From positions 31,001 to 95,000 of the forward strand of contig PQWQ01000093.1 of assembly GCA_002943765.1 (NCBI GenBank): a stretch of 64,000 nt of DNA, written 5' to 3'. The notes under the pieces were generated by a model. The model did not search any database and was not told the DNA's origin. It was given only the letters and a program-made list of their open reading frames with translations. This document shows positions 1 to 12,800 of the stretch, piece after piece (position 1 is the stretch's first letter; each line of letters starts with the position of its first letter). This DNA comes from Psoroptes ovis (Eukaryota > Arthropoda > Arachnida > Sarcoptiformes > Psoroptidae). Both the position numbers and the translations under genes were made by a program.

Positions 1-901
1 GACGACAGCATATAATTCATAGACTGATTGTGATTCCGGCTCTTGTTGTTTATTATCAATCACATATTTTGATAAATTTAATTTGAATGGATATTTGATC
101 ATATAATTTATTTTTTCATGATTATACATCATTGAATGCGTTTTAAAACGTTTCAACTGTATCACTAATATGGATGGTAAACGCCAAAATGATAGTTGTT
201 TTGATGCTTCCCTTGGTACTTTACAGTTTGGACAGCGCCTGAAATGATTCATTGAAAAATGATTAAAATGAATAAATAATTTAACAAAAATACTTGCCAG
301 CAATTTTGTGGGCCAAGAATTTCTGGTTCAATGAATAATTGCAAACAATCATCGAGTGTCACATCATCATCATCATTATTGCCAAGATTTACATATTCGA
401 TATTTTTGTCTAATGAATTCAAATTAACTGAGAATGGTAAGGAAGGATAATCTTGTATTGTAATCCAATCCATTCCAATGAAATACAAATCACTTAAATC
501 AATTAATGCATCATTATCATATGATACTATTTCAACATCATATTCATCGGCTATTTGTTTCGCATGTTTATCAGTATTATCATTATCGATTTCATCAATC
601 GATTCTGGTTCATCATGACTCGACGATGATGATGATGGCTCTTGCATTGGTGTGTCTTCATCAATGATCGATGTGGAAGAATCAGCAGCAACTTCATCGA
701 AATGATTATTATTAATATTATCATATTGTTGCATATCAACATTTTTATATGATAAAAATTCTGCCGGTGTGATTTCAGATTCGTGAGAATTCATGTCGAA
801 TGATAATGACATTAATAAAAATGGTGTGATTGTATCGTTTGGCTGTTCAATTTTACATTTATGATAAATTAAATGAGGTAATTGGTCAGAATTAGTTTCC
901 A

Positions 902-941
<40 letters not shown>

Positions 942-3900
942 TGAACATTTTGACAAGTTTTTCGGTGTGAATGAATGAACATTAAAACGATTGAGACTGG
1001 CATTAATTTGATTGGAATCATTATCAACAATCATTGCTTGCCGATAAGCAATCACTGAGAAACGAGCATATGAACAAAGTACTTGGCAAAGATGACTATA
1101 AGATAGACGACATTTTTCAATACAACAAACAAACGGGAATCCAACCTGATTGCGACAATCACTATTTTCCCGTAATTCACGTTGAATAATACACAACTCA
1201 ACATGACCAGTATTATCAATATCATTTTCATCATCATCAATTCTGGTTGGTGGCAATTCGAATAATAATAATGGCTGCTGATTTGAATTCAACTGATTAT
1301 GATGATTATTATTATTGAAGAAATATGATTGATTTGATGATTGTTGACAATCAGTAAGTAACCAATTAGTGTTGAAAAATTTCACCGGCAATATTTCTTT
1401 ACAATTATTATTACTATTAGTGAATGATGATTGAAAATGATGATTTGATTGTAATTGTGGCTGCATTATTCGGACATTTTTTGTTGGTATCACTTTTTTT
1501 TCGCGATATAATTTCTCCAATAAATCATTGACAGTTGAATTTTGAGCGATACGAATTGAAAACTTGGAAACACTTTTACACATATCAGTTGAATGATCGC
1601 GATCAAAATAAATGACATTATAAATCAATTTTGGAGGCGGAATCGGTAAAGGAACGAACAAAAATGGATCAAACATTATACTCTTCTTGGTACAATCGGG
1701 ACATGTCAATATCGATTTGAATTGACCACAAAATAAATCAATCACAATCGAATTATTACGTAAACGATATTGTTTCCATGCACGATCAGCCATTTCGTGA
1801 ATTTTTTCCAAAATTTCTTCACGAATCTCATCTGATGGACAATCATCGATGTCATAATCGATCAAACTATTATCGGCATCATTTTCGGAGCTATTTGAGT
1901 CGTGATCACTTGCATTATTATCAACTGGATCAGCATTAACTTTTATATCATTTCGATTGAGATCTTCATGAATGGCGTCCAGTAAAAATGACATCAATTC
2001 TTGAGCATCATGCTGACCAAAACCTGCAAATGTGATGACTTTTTCGCCAATCAATGATTTTAATCTTGTTGGTGAAATCGACGATTGTTTGCCCATCCAT
2101 AATTGAAGAAGAAATTGTGAAAATGCTTTGGCCATCAAACCTTTCATTCCCAGGGGATTTTTAGTGTTGATATCATTCAAATATTCATTCGCTAAGCGAC
2201 AAAAAATAATAATTAAATTAAAACAAATCAAAATAATGAATGAGATCTTACATAGAAAATAGTCTCTCAACGGATCAGTATTGGCTAAACATTGTAAAAC
2301 TGCATTCATGAAACAAGTGTTGCCTAAATTATCCAGGCCAGTAAAACCACGAAAACGACCATGTAAACGATCAGTTTTAACAGCCGAATCAGCATCATTG
2401 TTCATATCTGAAAGCAAAAATATCAAAATTGATTAATTAGAATGAATATAGTCCAACAAAGAAAATGTGTACAACCATTAATCGATGATTTGGATACAGT
2501 CAACATCATATTATTAGAATCACAAGTAGTAGAAGGGGTTGATAATTTACACGGTGTCCATTGATCACGGCAAAATGTTGACATCGGTGTAATCGATGTT
2601 GATGATTTTGGAAACACTGAATTTGAATTGATCACTGATGGCATCATCATCATGGCATTATTATTATTACAATCATTATCATTAATTACTGTTGAAAAAG
2701 ATGATGATGATGATGATACAGTAGGCGTAATGCAAAGTTCTTTGATTGTTCCCCAAGCGATCGGTAATAATTTTTGCAAACGAATTTCAATCGTTTTCTT
2801 TGAAACTTTTAATGAACATTTTTCAGGAACAATTTCGTGTCTGAATGCGGGAAAAAAAGAATGAAAATATTTGGAATAAGAAAAAGACAAAAATAACTTA
2901 CTTAAATGTTAAATCTAACTCATAAACAAAATTATCTTTGAATAGAATTGGATTCAATAATGGAATCTCATTATTTTTATTCGGTATCAAATTATAATCG
3001 GTTTCGAATTTCAATTTCAATCCATTTTGATAGAATTGATAATCACAATTTTTGACATTATTTATGTATAAAAATAATAATACAAAATCTGCAAATTCTG
3101 AATAATTACTTTTGAGATCAGATAATTGTATTGTAATCAAATCATCATCATATTTGTCATTCGTTACAGTTTGATTCAAAACATTTTCCATGATTTCATG
3201 ATTATGATCATTATTATTATTATTATCATTCATCGCCAATTTAATCGTTGTTGTATTCCATTCACCATCATCAACAATTGAATTATTTGAATCGATCAAC
3301 AATCCATTATCTGAATTATTATTATTTTGATGATTAGTACTTTTTGCAGATGATGATGATGGCGATGATAATGATGGTGAAGATAATGTTGATGATGATG
3401 ATGATGTTAGTGGTGGCGGTGGCGATAAGGATGATGTTGATGATGATGAATATGAAGTGATGACATGTTCAGCGCTATTATTATTATGATTATCGTTTAT
3501 TTTCAATTTTTTATTGACATCCTTATCGTTATCATTATAATCTTCAGCATCATCAATTGTTTCATGTTTTTTATGTTTATCGATAAATTTCAAAACATCA
3601 TCTTGATGATCGAGAAACCATGTATCAATATCCATTGGATCTGATTGATGTTGTTGTTGTTGCTGCTGTCCATCATCGAATTGAGGGCCAAAATTTTGTT
3701 TTTGATGATGATTAATGAGAAATTCATTTGAGCATAAACCATTGTTATTAATCAATGTTTCATTATGATCATCATTTTGATCATTATACATGTTGATCAT
3801 TTTATTATCTTCACAATTGTTGTTGTTGTCGTTATTACAATTTTTAATTCTAATTATACCAAGATTTTCAAATCTATTTCTAACAACATCAACGTCTTTA

Positions 3901-4157
3901 TTATTATTATTATTGAAAATATTTTTCGAACTAATCACATTATTATTAGAGATGGCAGAATTATTATTATTATTAATGGTATTATTAGAATTATTATTCG
4001 AAATTAAATCATTTTCATTTTTCATTTGAAATTGATTTTCATCAATAAATGCTGCCGAATCAATATTAATATTATCATTTATTGGATTCTTAGACATTTT
4101 TGTTGATGTTTTATTTTGTAAAAATTTCTTCGATGAAGTTTTAAAATCAATACACAA
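1..4157 (-). CDS. USP19: USP19-type ubiquitin-specific protease, 3' end off the window
   Basis: A cysteine protease that removes ubiquitin. I see five exons: 4157-2902, 2840-2473, 2407-2252, 2191-298 and 238-1, all in phase (1304 codons, incomplete). The Met at 4157 opens the frame; the Met at 4097 (MSKNPIND) is an equally good start. An Asn-rich N-terminus leads into a CS/p23-like domain split over exons 1-2 (…FVYELDLTFK / HEIVPEKCSLKV…). Next come the Cys box GLDNLGNTCFMN (Cys about residue 573), GQHDAQELMSFLLD, a CPDC zinc pair, SYARFSV, CWRCPNC and LPSILVIQLKRFK. The CS domain plus the phrase REASKQL before WRLP fits USP19 rather than USP4/15. The catalytic His box is cut off just after YELYAVV. 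Intron 4 (297-239) must use a GC donor (TG|GCAAGT) to keep frame. I saw no MYND finger in the catalytic insert. Vertebrate USP19 works in ER-associated protein quality control. Confidence 0.88.
902..942. repeat. ATT microsatellite inside the USP19 coding exon
   Basis: About 13 uninterrupted ATT triplets. Read on the minus strand they encode a run of Asn in the disordered insert of the protease. Likely polymorphic in length but always in frame. Confidence 0.9.
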
Positions 4158-5497
4158 TCAATGAATCAAGAGAAATTAGAAGATATTTTTATTGCCGCTT
4201 AGATGGCTGCTGCTGCTGTCTCTATCACTTTTTATTTTTTGCTTTGTCACATTTGATTAGAAAAAACAATCATTTGTCAGAATTAATGTGTCGTCTTTTT
4301 CAATTATTTAGATTCGAAGAATATTTTGATTATTGTTTGGATAATAATCATAGCAACAACAAGTTCTTTATAACTAAGAGGTGCATCAAATAAAATATTT
4401 TACAATTATAAATTCTTAATTAAATAAAATCAATTAGTGTTCATTTCTTGGTTTTTAAGGGTTACCAATGTAAAATAAAATAACGCATGACAAATTATTA
4501 AAATGAACGAATCGGTAACGAAACAGGAGAAACAGTGATGTTCAACTGGCTTGATCAGATCCTATTTGATTTAATTTATTTCAAAGATTGTATTTGATTA
4601 TCACTTGGATATTTGATTGTTGATAAACAAAAACCCAAATAACAACAATAACAATGATAATGATGAAGAATCATATTTCGACTTTGGTGGGCAGTGTGTT
4701 GGGTGTTTTTTGGGTTACAAATCATTCTCTTTAAATATTTTTAATTTGTTTTTTCTAAATTTAATTGACAAGTTTCATTGATTTATTTGAATTACTCTAT
4801 GTTCCTGGAACACACATGCTAATACAAAAATAAAACGGAAATTTTCAAGGTTAATGAATGAACATTGTGCAATGTATTGTTTGCATTTTGAAAGTTTTGT
4901 CAATCAAATTGAATATGTTTTTGTTTGATTTGTCATATTTATTTAGTTAATGAATATTATTTTGACTGAAAAGCAAATTTTACGTGATATTTATGAATGT
5001 TTATTGATTTTCTTTGATTTTTCATCATTTCAATCAAAATATGTTGAACAATTTGAACAAATGAAGCTCATTCATTATTCATATAGCTTAACAAGTACCG
5101 TCCATTTGTATGATTATCAATTTGATTAGTGATAATAGAATCCAACGATCGAAAACAATCAATAAAAAGGTAAATCCATGTTTCAAGATTTCCTTTAATT
5201 TTGAATCTTTCTTTTTCGACTTAAAATAAATGGCATTGAGTTTATTCTCGATTTATAAAGAACAAACCAAATGCTAAGTGTTTTAGCTGAAATTCTCATT
5301 GATTTGTATCGTGTTGGAGTTTTAATCAAATATTAATCAGAGGAACAATATGATTTGATTGTTGTGGTTGTCATCCTGACACGCATCATCAATTAATGGA
5401 ATGTTATCAATTGAAAAATAGACAAGTGTTTTTTTGATGATGAATGCTTATTAAACAATTTTTTTTGTTTTTACCACTTGTTAGAAATATCGACAAT
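4158..5497. other. Divergent intergenic region, USP19 / F-box gene
   Basis: 1.3 kb between two head-to-head starts, so it should carry both promoters and 5' UTRs. No ORF or RNA gene is visible. At 5457-5482 a T-rich tract ends in TTAG, which looks like a 3' splice site just before the F-box ATG; the first coding exon of that gene may therefore follow a 5' UTR intron. Confidence 0.5.
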
Positions 5498-7439
5498 ATG
5501 ACTTATAATTCATCATCAAGTATGGATATAATTTCATCAATGATCTGGTCACCATATCAAGCAATACAACAAGCTGTTGCCCCATTCTATAATCGTTCAT
5601 CATCACCAACATCATCCAAATTTGAACATTTAAATGATGATTGTTTATGGTTAATTTATTATTATCTTGATTTCAATGATCTTGTTCGGTGTCGCCGTGT
5701 TTGTCATCGTTTTTTATCAACAATAAATGATTATTTAAAATCAATGAAAAGTCTTAAATATGATTGTCACATGAATGGTGTACAACTAAGACATGGTCAA
5801 TATCAATTCGACATACTTGCATTTGAATTTTGGCTAAAACATATGCCTTCAATTGAACGTATTAGCTTTGAACAATGTCGTATTATGCGTAATGTAATGG
5901 CTCATTGTCAATTTAATCTTTTCGATTCGATGGCATCACATTTAAATCATCTAAAAGAATTACACATTGGCCGAGCTTTATTCATAAATCAACATTCATT
6001 GTCACTGCTTATAAATTCGTTTCCATTATTGTCACATGTAACAATAACTATTTATAATGAACAATTATTGTCACAATTAATTAATGGTTTTCGATATTTA
6101 TCATACCTAAATCTTGATGAAAGTATACTTTATAATTATTCATCATCATTCAAAAATTTTTCATCAGCAATACGTGTTTTGATATTGCCATTGGATTTGA
6201 AAAATGAAAAATTGGATATTTTAAAATCTATTTGTGATGGTAATTACTAAATTATTGCTATGTAATTGTGATTATCACTTAATTAATCATTCATTCATTT
6301 GAATAGGACATGCTGTCAATTTAGAACGATTAGAAATACGTGCCACAATCAATAATATAATTGATGATCGTCATTATTTTAATACAATTGGTCAAATGAT
6401 GACAAATCTACAATGGCTTCAATTAGATCTTTCATCATCCAGAGTAATTCTCGATTCACAATTCATTTCCAGCAGAGAACAACAAGAAATCAATAACAAT
6501 AATTATGACCAAAATAATGAATCAAATCGATATCTCAATCTCATTTCTGGCATACATCGTTTGATCAATCTTCGAGTATTGATTTTGAGAGAAAAAGATT
6601 ATTTTGATGATAATCATTATGATGCCGAGGATGATGATGTGGATTGTAATGAAATGAATTATGATGATAGTTTTGAGGTGAATGATTATTTGAATGAAAA
6701 TAATTTGACAAGCAATCATAAATCATATCTAAGCTTATTTGATGATTATTCATTGGTAAAAATAATTAAAAATTGCACCAAATTAATAATGCTTTCTATA
6801 TCTTCATCGCTTTGTTGTAATCGTCATGATTATACACGTTATGCCATGAGTCGTAAACAAGATGATAAGAAAATTAATTATTTATTGAATTTATATTTCA
6901 ATAAACAACAACATCAAAGACCAGAAGAAGCAATTGACATAACCAATGATCCTGAATTTGATTGTGATTGTAATGATTCTAGTCACTTTAATAATAATAA
7001 TGGAAAAATCATTAAAACAAGTGATAAATTAATAAATGATGAGCAAAATATGGACAGTGGTTTTGATAATCATAGCGATATGAATTCAAACTTACCATTG
7101 AAATTGGCCACCAATTCAATAACAGATAATTCATTATCATTAATTGATCATTTAACAAAACTACAAATTCTAAGACTACGAGGTGTACGCATTGGACATC
7201 GTACACTGTCTGCCATACAAAATTTACAACAACTTAAATTTTTACGTTTAGATACAATCAGATTTAATCGTAGTGAAAAATTGACAATTAAAAAATCATT
7301 CGAAGACTTGATGTTGGCATTAACTTTTGATATGCAAAGTAATAATTGCAGTTATGATGATGAACAATGCAAAAAACCATCGTCAAATCATCGACAACGC
7401 CGTACATTAATTCATCTGACAAACATTCCATTATTTTGA
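5498..7439 (+). CDS. F-box protein with leucine-rich repeats
   Basis: Probable substrate adaptor of an SCF ubiquitin ligase. Two exons, 5498-6239 and 6307-7439 (donor GATG|GTAATT, acceptor TTTGAATAG|GACAT, 67-bp intron), give 624 aa. The F-box lies near residues 43-75 (HLNDDCLWLIYYYL…VRCRRVCHRFL). LRR-like stretches follow (LNHLKELHIGR, FRYLSYLNLDE, LTKLQILRLRGVRIG, LQQLKFLRLDTIRF). A long Asn/Asp-rich insert interrupts the repeats near the middle. An upstream in-frame Met at 5444 would add 18 hydrophobic residues, but these lie across a likely 3' splice site and F-box proteins are not secreted, so I start at 5498. The exact family member is unknown. It converges with the SMYD-like gene, 221 bp away. 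Confidence 0.75.
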
Positions 7440-7660
7440 TCATTATTCATTGACTTATTGTATTAATTAGACAGTCAAGTGCATTATTGTCTCTCATCAT
7501 TGTCATTTATTAAAATTATTTTTAAACACATCAAAATTGTTGAAAATTTTTCAATTATCTATTCATATTTGACAAGAATGTTTATATTTATATTTTTCTC
7601 GAATTCAAATTGTTTGGCCATTTTCATGATGATTAAAGTGTTTAAGAAGAAAACAGAAAT

Positions 7661-9520
7661 TTAAAAATCAGAATTTTGTAAATATAAATTGAAATAAATG
7701 AAAAACGGGAATAATAAAGCAAAAATGACTAATATCGATCGTAAAATTATTTTATAGCAAATATTATGGTCATAGCTGATTGCAGTTGATTGCAATTTAA
7801 TCGATTCATTTCGACAGTGCTGCTCTTGTTTAGTGGTCAAATTGTCACTGACTAATTTGTAGAAATAATCTTTCATTATTTCCAAGTGTTGAGCGAAAAA
7901 ATTTTCCTTGTAAGAATTGGTCATTATGGATGACGATGATGATTTGATTATTATACCTGGATCTTGATACAATTTTTGTAATGTTAGCGAAGATTTGGGC
8001 AATATTTTTTTCCATAAACTAAAGATTGGTATTCGATATTCACGATACAAACGATGATCGATACCATGTGTAACTCTTATTGATTCGACAGTACGCTTCA
8101 ATAGACTTGACCAACTTTCTATCTCTAAAATTATCGAGTCCAAAGTGGTTAAACCATATGTCTTTGATGATCCATTCTGTGATTGATGATGTTGACGAAA
8201 TTCCAATTGAAATAATAATAAATTCATTTCAACAGACATAAAAGCAAATAAAAATTTAGATTTTTCTGGATGCTCAAATAAATATAATTGTTCATATAAT
8301 TCATACAATTGGTGTGCTAATTCGGACATTTTCAAACATTTTCGCTCCCATTTCGCTATTTCATCTTCATCATCATCATTGCTGAAGGTTGATTCGAGAA
8401 AACTTTTGTTCTTTTTACAAGAATCATTAACCAATTCGTTTTCATAGAGTTCAATGAATTCATTTCGTAATGAATGAAATGAATCTAAATCGATCATATC
8501 ATGACCATCATTCTGTAGTTGTTCAATGCATCTTAAACAATCGCAATCATTAATGTAGTAATGTCGCAATTGTTTCATTCTTTCTGGTCTTGGCAATGAA
8601 ATATCAACAAGATTGATGGTTAAAGGCTCATCTGAATCGATTGATTTCATAGAGCGTAATTGTATGACTGGACCATAATGCACAAATGAACAATTCGGTA
8701 TGCAAGAATGTGAACCAGTCAACATGATACTTGGCTCTAAAAACAAACCGTAAGCGATTGCATCTTTTGAAAATAAACCACTTAATGTTTCGTCGAAAAT
8801 CGGCACAGCATATGACCAAAGACGGGTGAATATATTCCATAATTCATATACTCTAACATCGTCAATAATCATGGATGAAATGAGATCATTGTCTCTACAA
8901 AGACGTAAATCATCTAATAATTCAGTGTATTGTAATAATGCCATTTCTTCTGCTGACATATTTGTGGTTGATTTTAGATCAATGTCAGTGCCATTATATT
9001 TTTCATAACACATTTTAATACGTTCAACAAGTTCATTGCATTCGCAAACGATTGGCGGTTCTAATTGATCAAAAGTGATTGGTTCTTTGGTTAATGGATT
9101 CAATATTGGTTGATAATGTATCGATTCTTGATTAAATAAACGAAGATATAAACGTAACAATAATCGTGATGAGCTTGACAGAATGTGTCCATATTTTGAT
9201 AATATGCCACATTCAAGATTATGAACATTTTTGAAAATACTCGGTGATCGTAACTGTTGACAAGAAGTGCAATAATAAATTTGTTTACAATCTTTACAAA
9301 TATTAAGACGATTATTTGCTGATATTCGCAAACAAAGATCACAAATTTTACCACGCCATGAATCAGCAATTATATGAATAAATGGACGACATGTTACCAG
9401 AATGTCACCAGCTTCAAATGGAACTTTCTCAGATGAACATTTTGGATTTAAATCATTGAAATCATCATACTTTGTTGATGATCTATCGGTGGATATTGAT
9501 GATAAAGAGTATCGATTCAT
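7661..9520 (-). CDS. SMYD-like SET/MYND protein with C-terminal membrane anchor, probably catalytically dead
   Basis: Single-exon ORF of 619 aa; SMYD proteins are usually 430-500 aa lysine methyltransferases. The MYND zinc finger is intact (about residues 60-104: CDLC…CKDCKQIYYCTSC…H…C). The SET core has GSHSCIPNCSF (269-279) where active SMYDs have NHSCxPN, and LTINLVD (300-306) where the family has a catalytic Tyr. Post-SET cysteines CDCLRC (326-331) remain. The N-terminal GRG loop that binds S-adenosylmethionine is not visible before residue 40. A strongly hydrophobic segment at about 591-612 followed by seven residues looks like a tail anchor, unusual for SMYDs. An unseen upstream exon could supply the missing N-terminal motif. 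Membership is clear; loss of activity is inferred. Confidence 0.8.
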   Translation of the reverse strand: MNRYSLSSISTDRSSTKYDDFNDLNPKCSSEKVPFEAGDILVTCRPFIHIIADSWRGKICDLCLRISANNRLNICKDCKQIYYCTSCQQLRSPSIFKNVHNLECGILSKYGHILSSSSRLLLRLYLRLFNQESIHYQPILNPLTKEPITFDQLEPPIVCECNELVERIKMCYEKYNGTDIDLKSTTNMSAEEMALLQYTELLDDLRLCRDNDLISSMIIDDVRVYELWNIFTRLWSYAVPIFDETLSGLFSKDAIAYGLFLEPSIMLTGSHSCIPNCSFVHYGPVIQLRSMKSIDSDEPLTINLVDISLPRPERMKQLRHYYINDCDCLRCIEQLQNDGHDMIDLDSFHSLRNEFIELYENELVNDSCKKNKSFLESTFSNDDDEDEIAKWERKCLKMSELAHQLYELYEQLYLFEHPEKSKFLFAFMSVEMNLLLFQLEFRQHHQSQNGSSKTYGLTTLDSIILEIESWSSLLKRTVESIRVTHGIDHRLYREYRIPIFSLWKKILPKSSLTLQKLYQDPGIIIKSSSSSIMTNSYKENFFAQHLEIMKDYFYKLVSDNLTTKQEQHCRNESIKLQSTAISYDHNICYKIILRSILVIFALLFPFFIYFNLYLQNSDF

Positions 9521-9861
9521 ATTTTCTATTTTAAATTAAACCATTAACAAACATTAATCAGATTGTGAAAATTTTTGTTAAAATATGATGCATAAACAAA
9601 CAATTAATGAATTTCATTTGAAGGTGCTGTCATCTTTCAGATGAATGGAAAAAATTAAATATTTTAAAATCAAACAATTTTATTTGATGAAAATGTGTAA
9701 TTGTACAATTAATTAAACGAAATAATTTATATACAAATGATAATATGATAAATACAATGATAATGATTCATATTTTACATAAATGGCACTTTGATTTTGA
9801 AAGGAAATATGAAAGGAAAAATGTTTGGACTTGAATTGATTTTCATTAAATCTAATAACGG
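9521..9861. other. Intergenic gap, no gene seen
   Basis: 340 bp of AT-rich sequence between the start of the SMYD-like gene and the stop of the Sidestep-like gene, both on the minus strand. It must hold the 3' UTR of the latter and the promoter of the former. No further ORF or RNA is visible. Confidence 0.5.
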
Positions 9862-12800
9862 TCAATCTTTATTTTGTTGCTGATCCTCATCATCATGGGC
9901 ATAGTGTTTGTGCTGCTGTTGTCTATATTTACAGTCATCATTGCTAGTAATGCATTGATTATACATTGATGATGAATAATCATTCCAATTTAATGTCAAA
10001 TCAATTTGATCGATAGATTTGTTATTATTAATATTATGATTAGTGTCGGCATCTATATGATTGTTATTATTATAAGCATTAGGATTGGCAACTCTAATCA
10101 TGGCATTATTATTATTGGCACTATTCTCCGTTTCCAAAGATGATGATGGTGATGATAATGATGGTGTATGTTGCTGCTGTTGTAGCATTAAATCCATACA
10201 TTTTCTGTGCATTTGATTGTTTGACATGTTTGTTATTGTTGGATCCATCAACGACGCACGTCTACCACCATTGGGCTGTTTGCTATTATTATGAATAATA
10301 GAAAATTGAATATTGTCATTGGAGAGTATAGCATTATTTGGTTTGTTATTATGATCATCATAAATATGTTTCGGCATTCTAATGTTTGTTGATGATGCAT
10401 TGAATTGATCCATTACCGGATCAGTCAATGAAAGATAAATATAACTATCGTTTTTCTTTGTCTGATTATTCAATCCATCGAATGATGTTATTGCTGAATA
10501 ATTTGTCGATTGATGGTAAAATGTTTCGGATCGATCAGCGTTATCATAATGTTTGATTGAATTTTGATCGATTAATTCATCATTATTGCCACATAATGAA
10601 AAAAATTCTACACACTGTTCATGAGAATTTTGACAATCATGTTGTGGCGGAAATTCATTGATTAATGTATCAGTTGTGGTTGTATTTGATGATATGAATT
10701 GATCTGAAGATTCCATTGTCGATGTGATTGATGCTGTCGATTGATCAACGGTTTTATCTTTACCTATATTTCCATTATTTGTTGGCATTCGAAACGAATT
10801 GGACCGCTCAAATGTTGTTGTATGTTGAGAGAGATTATTATCATTATCACTATTATTAGTATTACTTTTATTATCATTAGTATTGCACAGTATATCACAT
10901 AATTGTCTGGATTGTTGTTGTTTTAATGAAACATTATCATCATGGATATTGTAACAATTTGAAGCTTGTAATGTATCCATCATTAAATCTGGCAACATTT
11001 CTTTTTGTCGGAATGTGTTGGTTGTAGATGATGATGATGATGATGGTAATAATGCATGACGATTCAAATTAGCATCGAAACTTGTTAAAGTAAATAATTT
11101 AATTGATTGATGCTCATTATCATTAATAATATTGTTTTCGCTCATTGCATCATTATCATTATTAATTGCATTATCATTAAATAAATGACTTTGATAATTT
11201 ATTAATGAATCATTCATACTAATATTGACGGGCCCGAACAATTTGATTCGCCATTAAGATTAAAGAGAGAACATTAATTGCAATCATAATCGATAATAAT
11301 GATAATAATTTAAATTTTACCTGTCTTTTTGTTGTTCTCGTTCATTTTCCATGTTTGAATCATATTTAATTATGTTTGATGATGAATGATTATCAAAACG
11401 AACTGTTTTAAATGATTGCCTTTTTGAACTACTTTCAACATCATTAATTGTAAATTTAATCATATCAATATTATTATAATTATTATTATTGCTATCACTG
11501 TTATAATTGTCATTAATGCTATTATTATGCATTTTTCTAATGAAAAGTGTTGTTATCGATAATGATACGATCAATAATAATAAAATGACTGAAATGATGA
11601 TAATCCATAAGAATGGTATATTGTTTGCTATATTCGTTAATATTTCTGTTGTTTTCAGTGTGATTGTTGTACGATGCGCTGCACGATTCGTTTTAGTTGA
11701 TTCATCTTCTAAAATGTTTGCATTATTATAATTATCACCAGATTGCTCATCACTATCATCATCACTATTAGTTCTGTTAATAGTCTGATTAAAATGATGA
11801 GCAGATATTTTTTTATATCTTGGTATTGTTGTTGATTGATTAATAAAATTATTAGTCAAATCAAAATCATTGCTAAATTCAGATTTTAAACGAAGCATCG
11901 ATGAAGAAGGTATGCGAAATGATAAATTAATATCACTGATTGAACGTCCATTGATTAGTGCTGATATATGCATTAAATATGTTACATCGATATTGGTGTG
12001 ATTATTCGAATCAGTAGAATCATTAAAATTATATTCTTTCAATTCACTCGATTCATAATTTTGATTTTGTTTTAGATGACCTAATTCATAAACATGCACA
12101 AGAAATTTCGGTTCGATCGATGTTATATTGATCAATTGCCGTCTAAATAATCGAAAAATATAAAGATGGAATTATGAGAATGAAAATTTTAGTAAAACAC
12201 ATAACAAATTTGGAAATATTTTACTTTTCTTTGAAAATTTTGAGATTATAATGGATCGATGGATTCGGGTTCATATGACTGTCATGATGATGATCATGAT
12301 TATGATTATCATTATACTGATGATGTTGATGATCAAAATAATGATTTGGATCGCTTTCGAATTTTTTATCGATCATATTTGCCAAATCATTTGTTTGCAT
12401 ATTGTTCATCATATTTGATTCATTCAATGCCGAAGATGATGATGAATAAATTTTGGGCTCTTTACATTCAACTTTGATCAATTCAAATGATATTCTCGTA
12501 TCACAAATCAATTGATGTTTTATTTGATTTTCTATCAAAAAAGAAAAAACAATAATCAAACAAACATTTGAAGCAAACTAGCAATGAATCATAGGTTAAA
12601 ATTCTTTTTCAAATGAAAATATCATAATCATATGCAATCATAATTAATACGATTAATTTATAGACATTTGATATATTTTTAAATAATATTCTATTCATGA
12701 TACTTAATGCAACTGAATCAAATCAAAAGAAAGTAAATTTGAATTTTTTTTCGGATAATTGATTTTTGTTTGTTTTACTTGTATTAACAAGTGGGAGAAA

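Noticed and set aside
3765..4029. Plus-strand hydrophobic ORFs over USP19 exon 1
   Set aside because: Antisense shadows of the Asn-rich (ATT/AAT) coding sequence.
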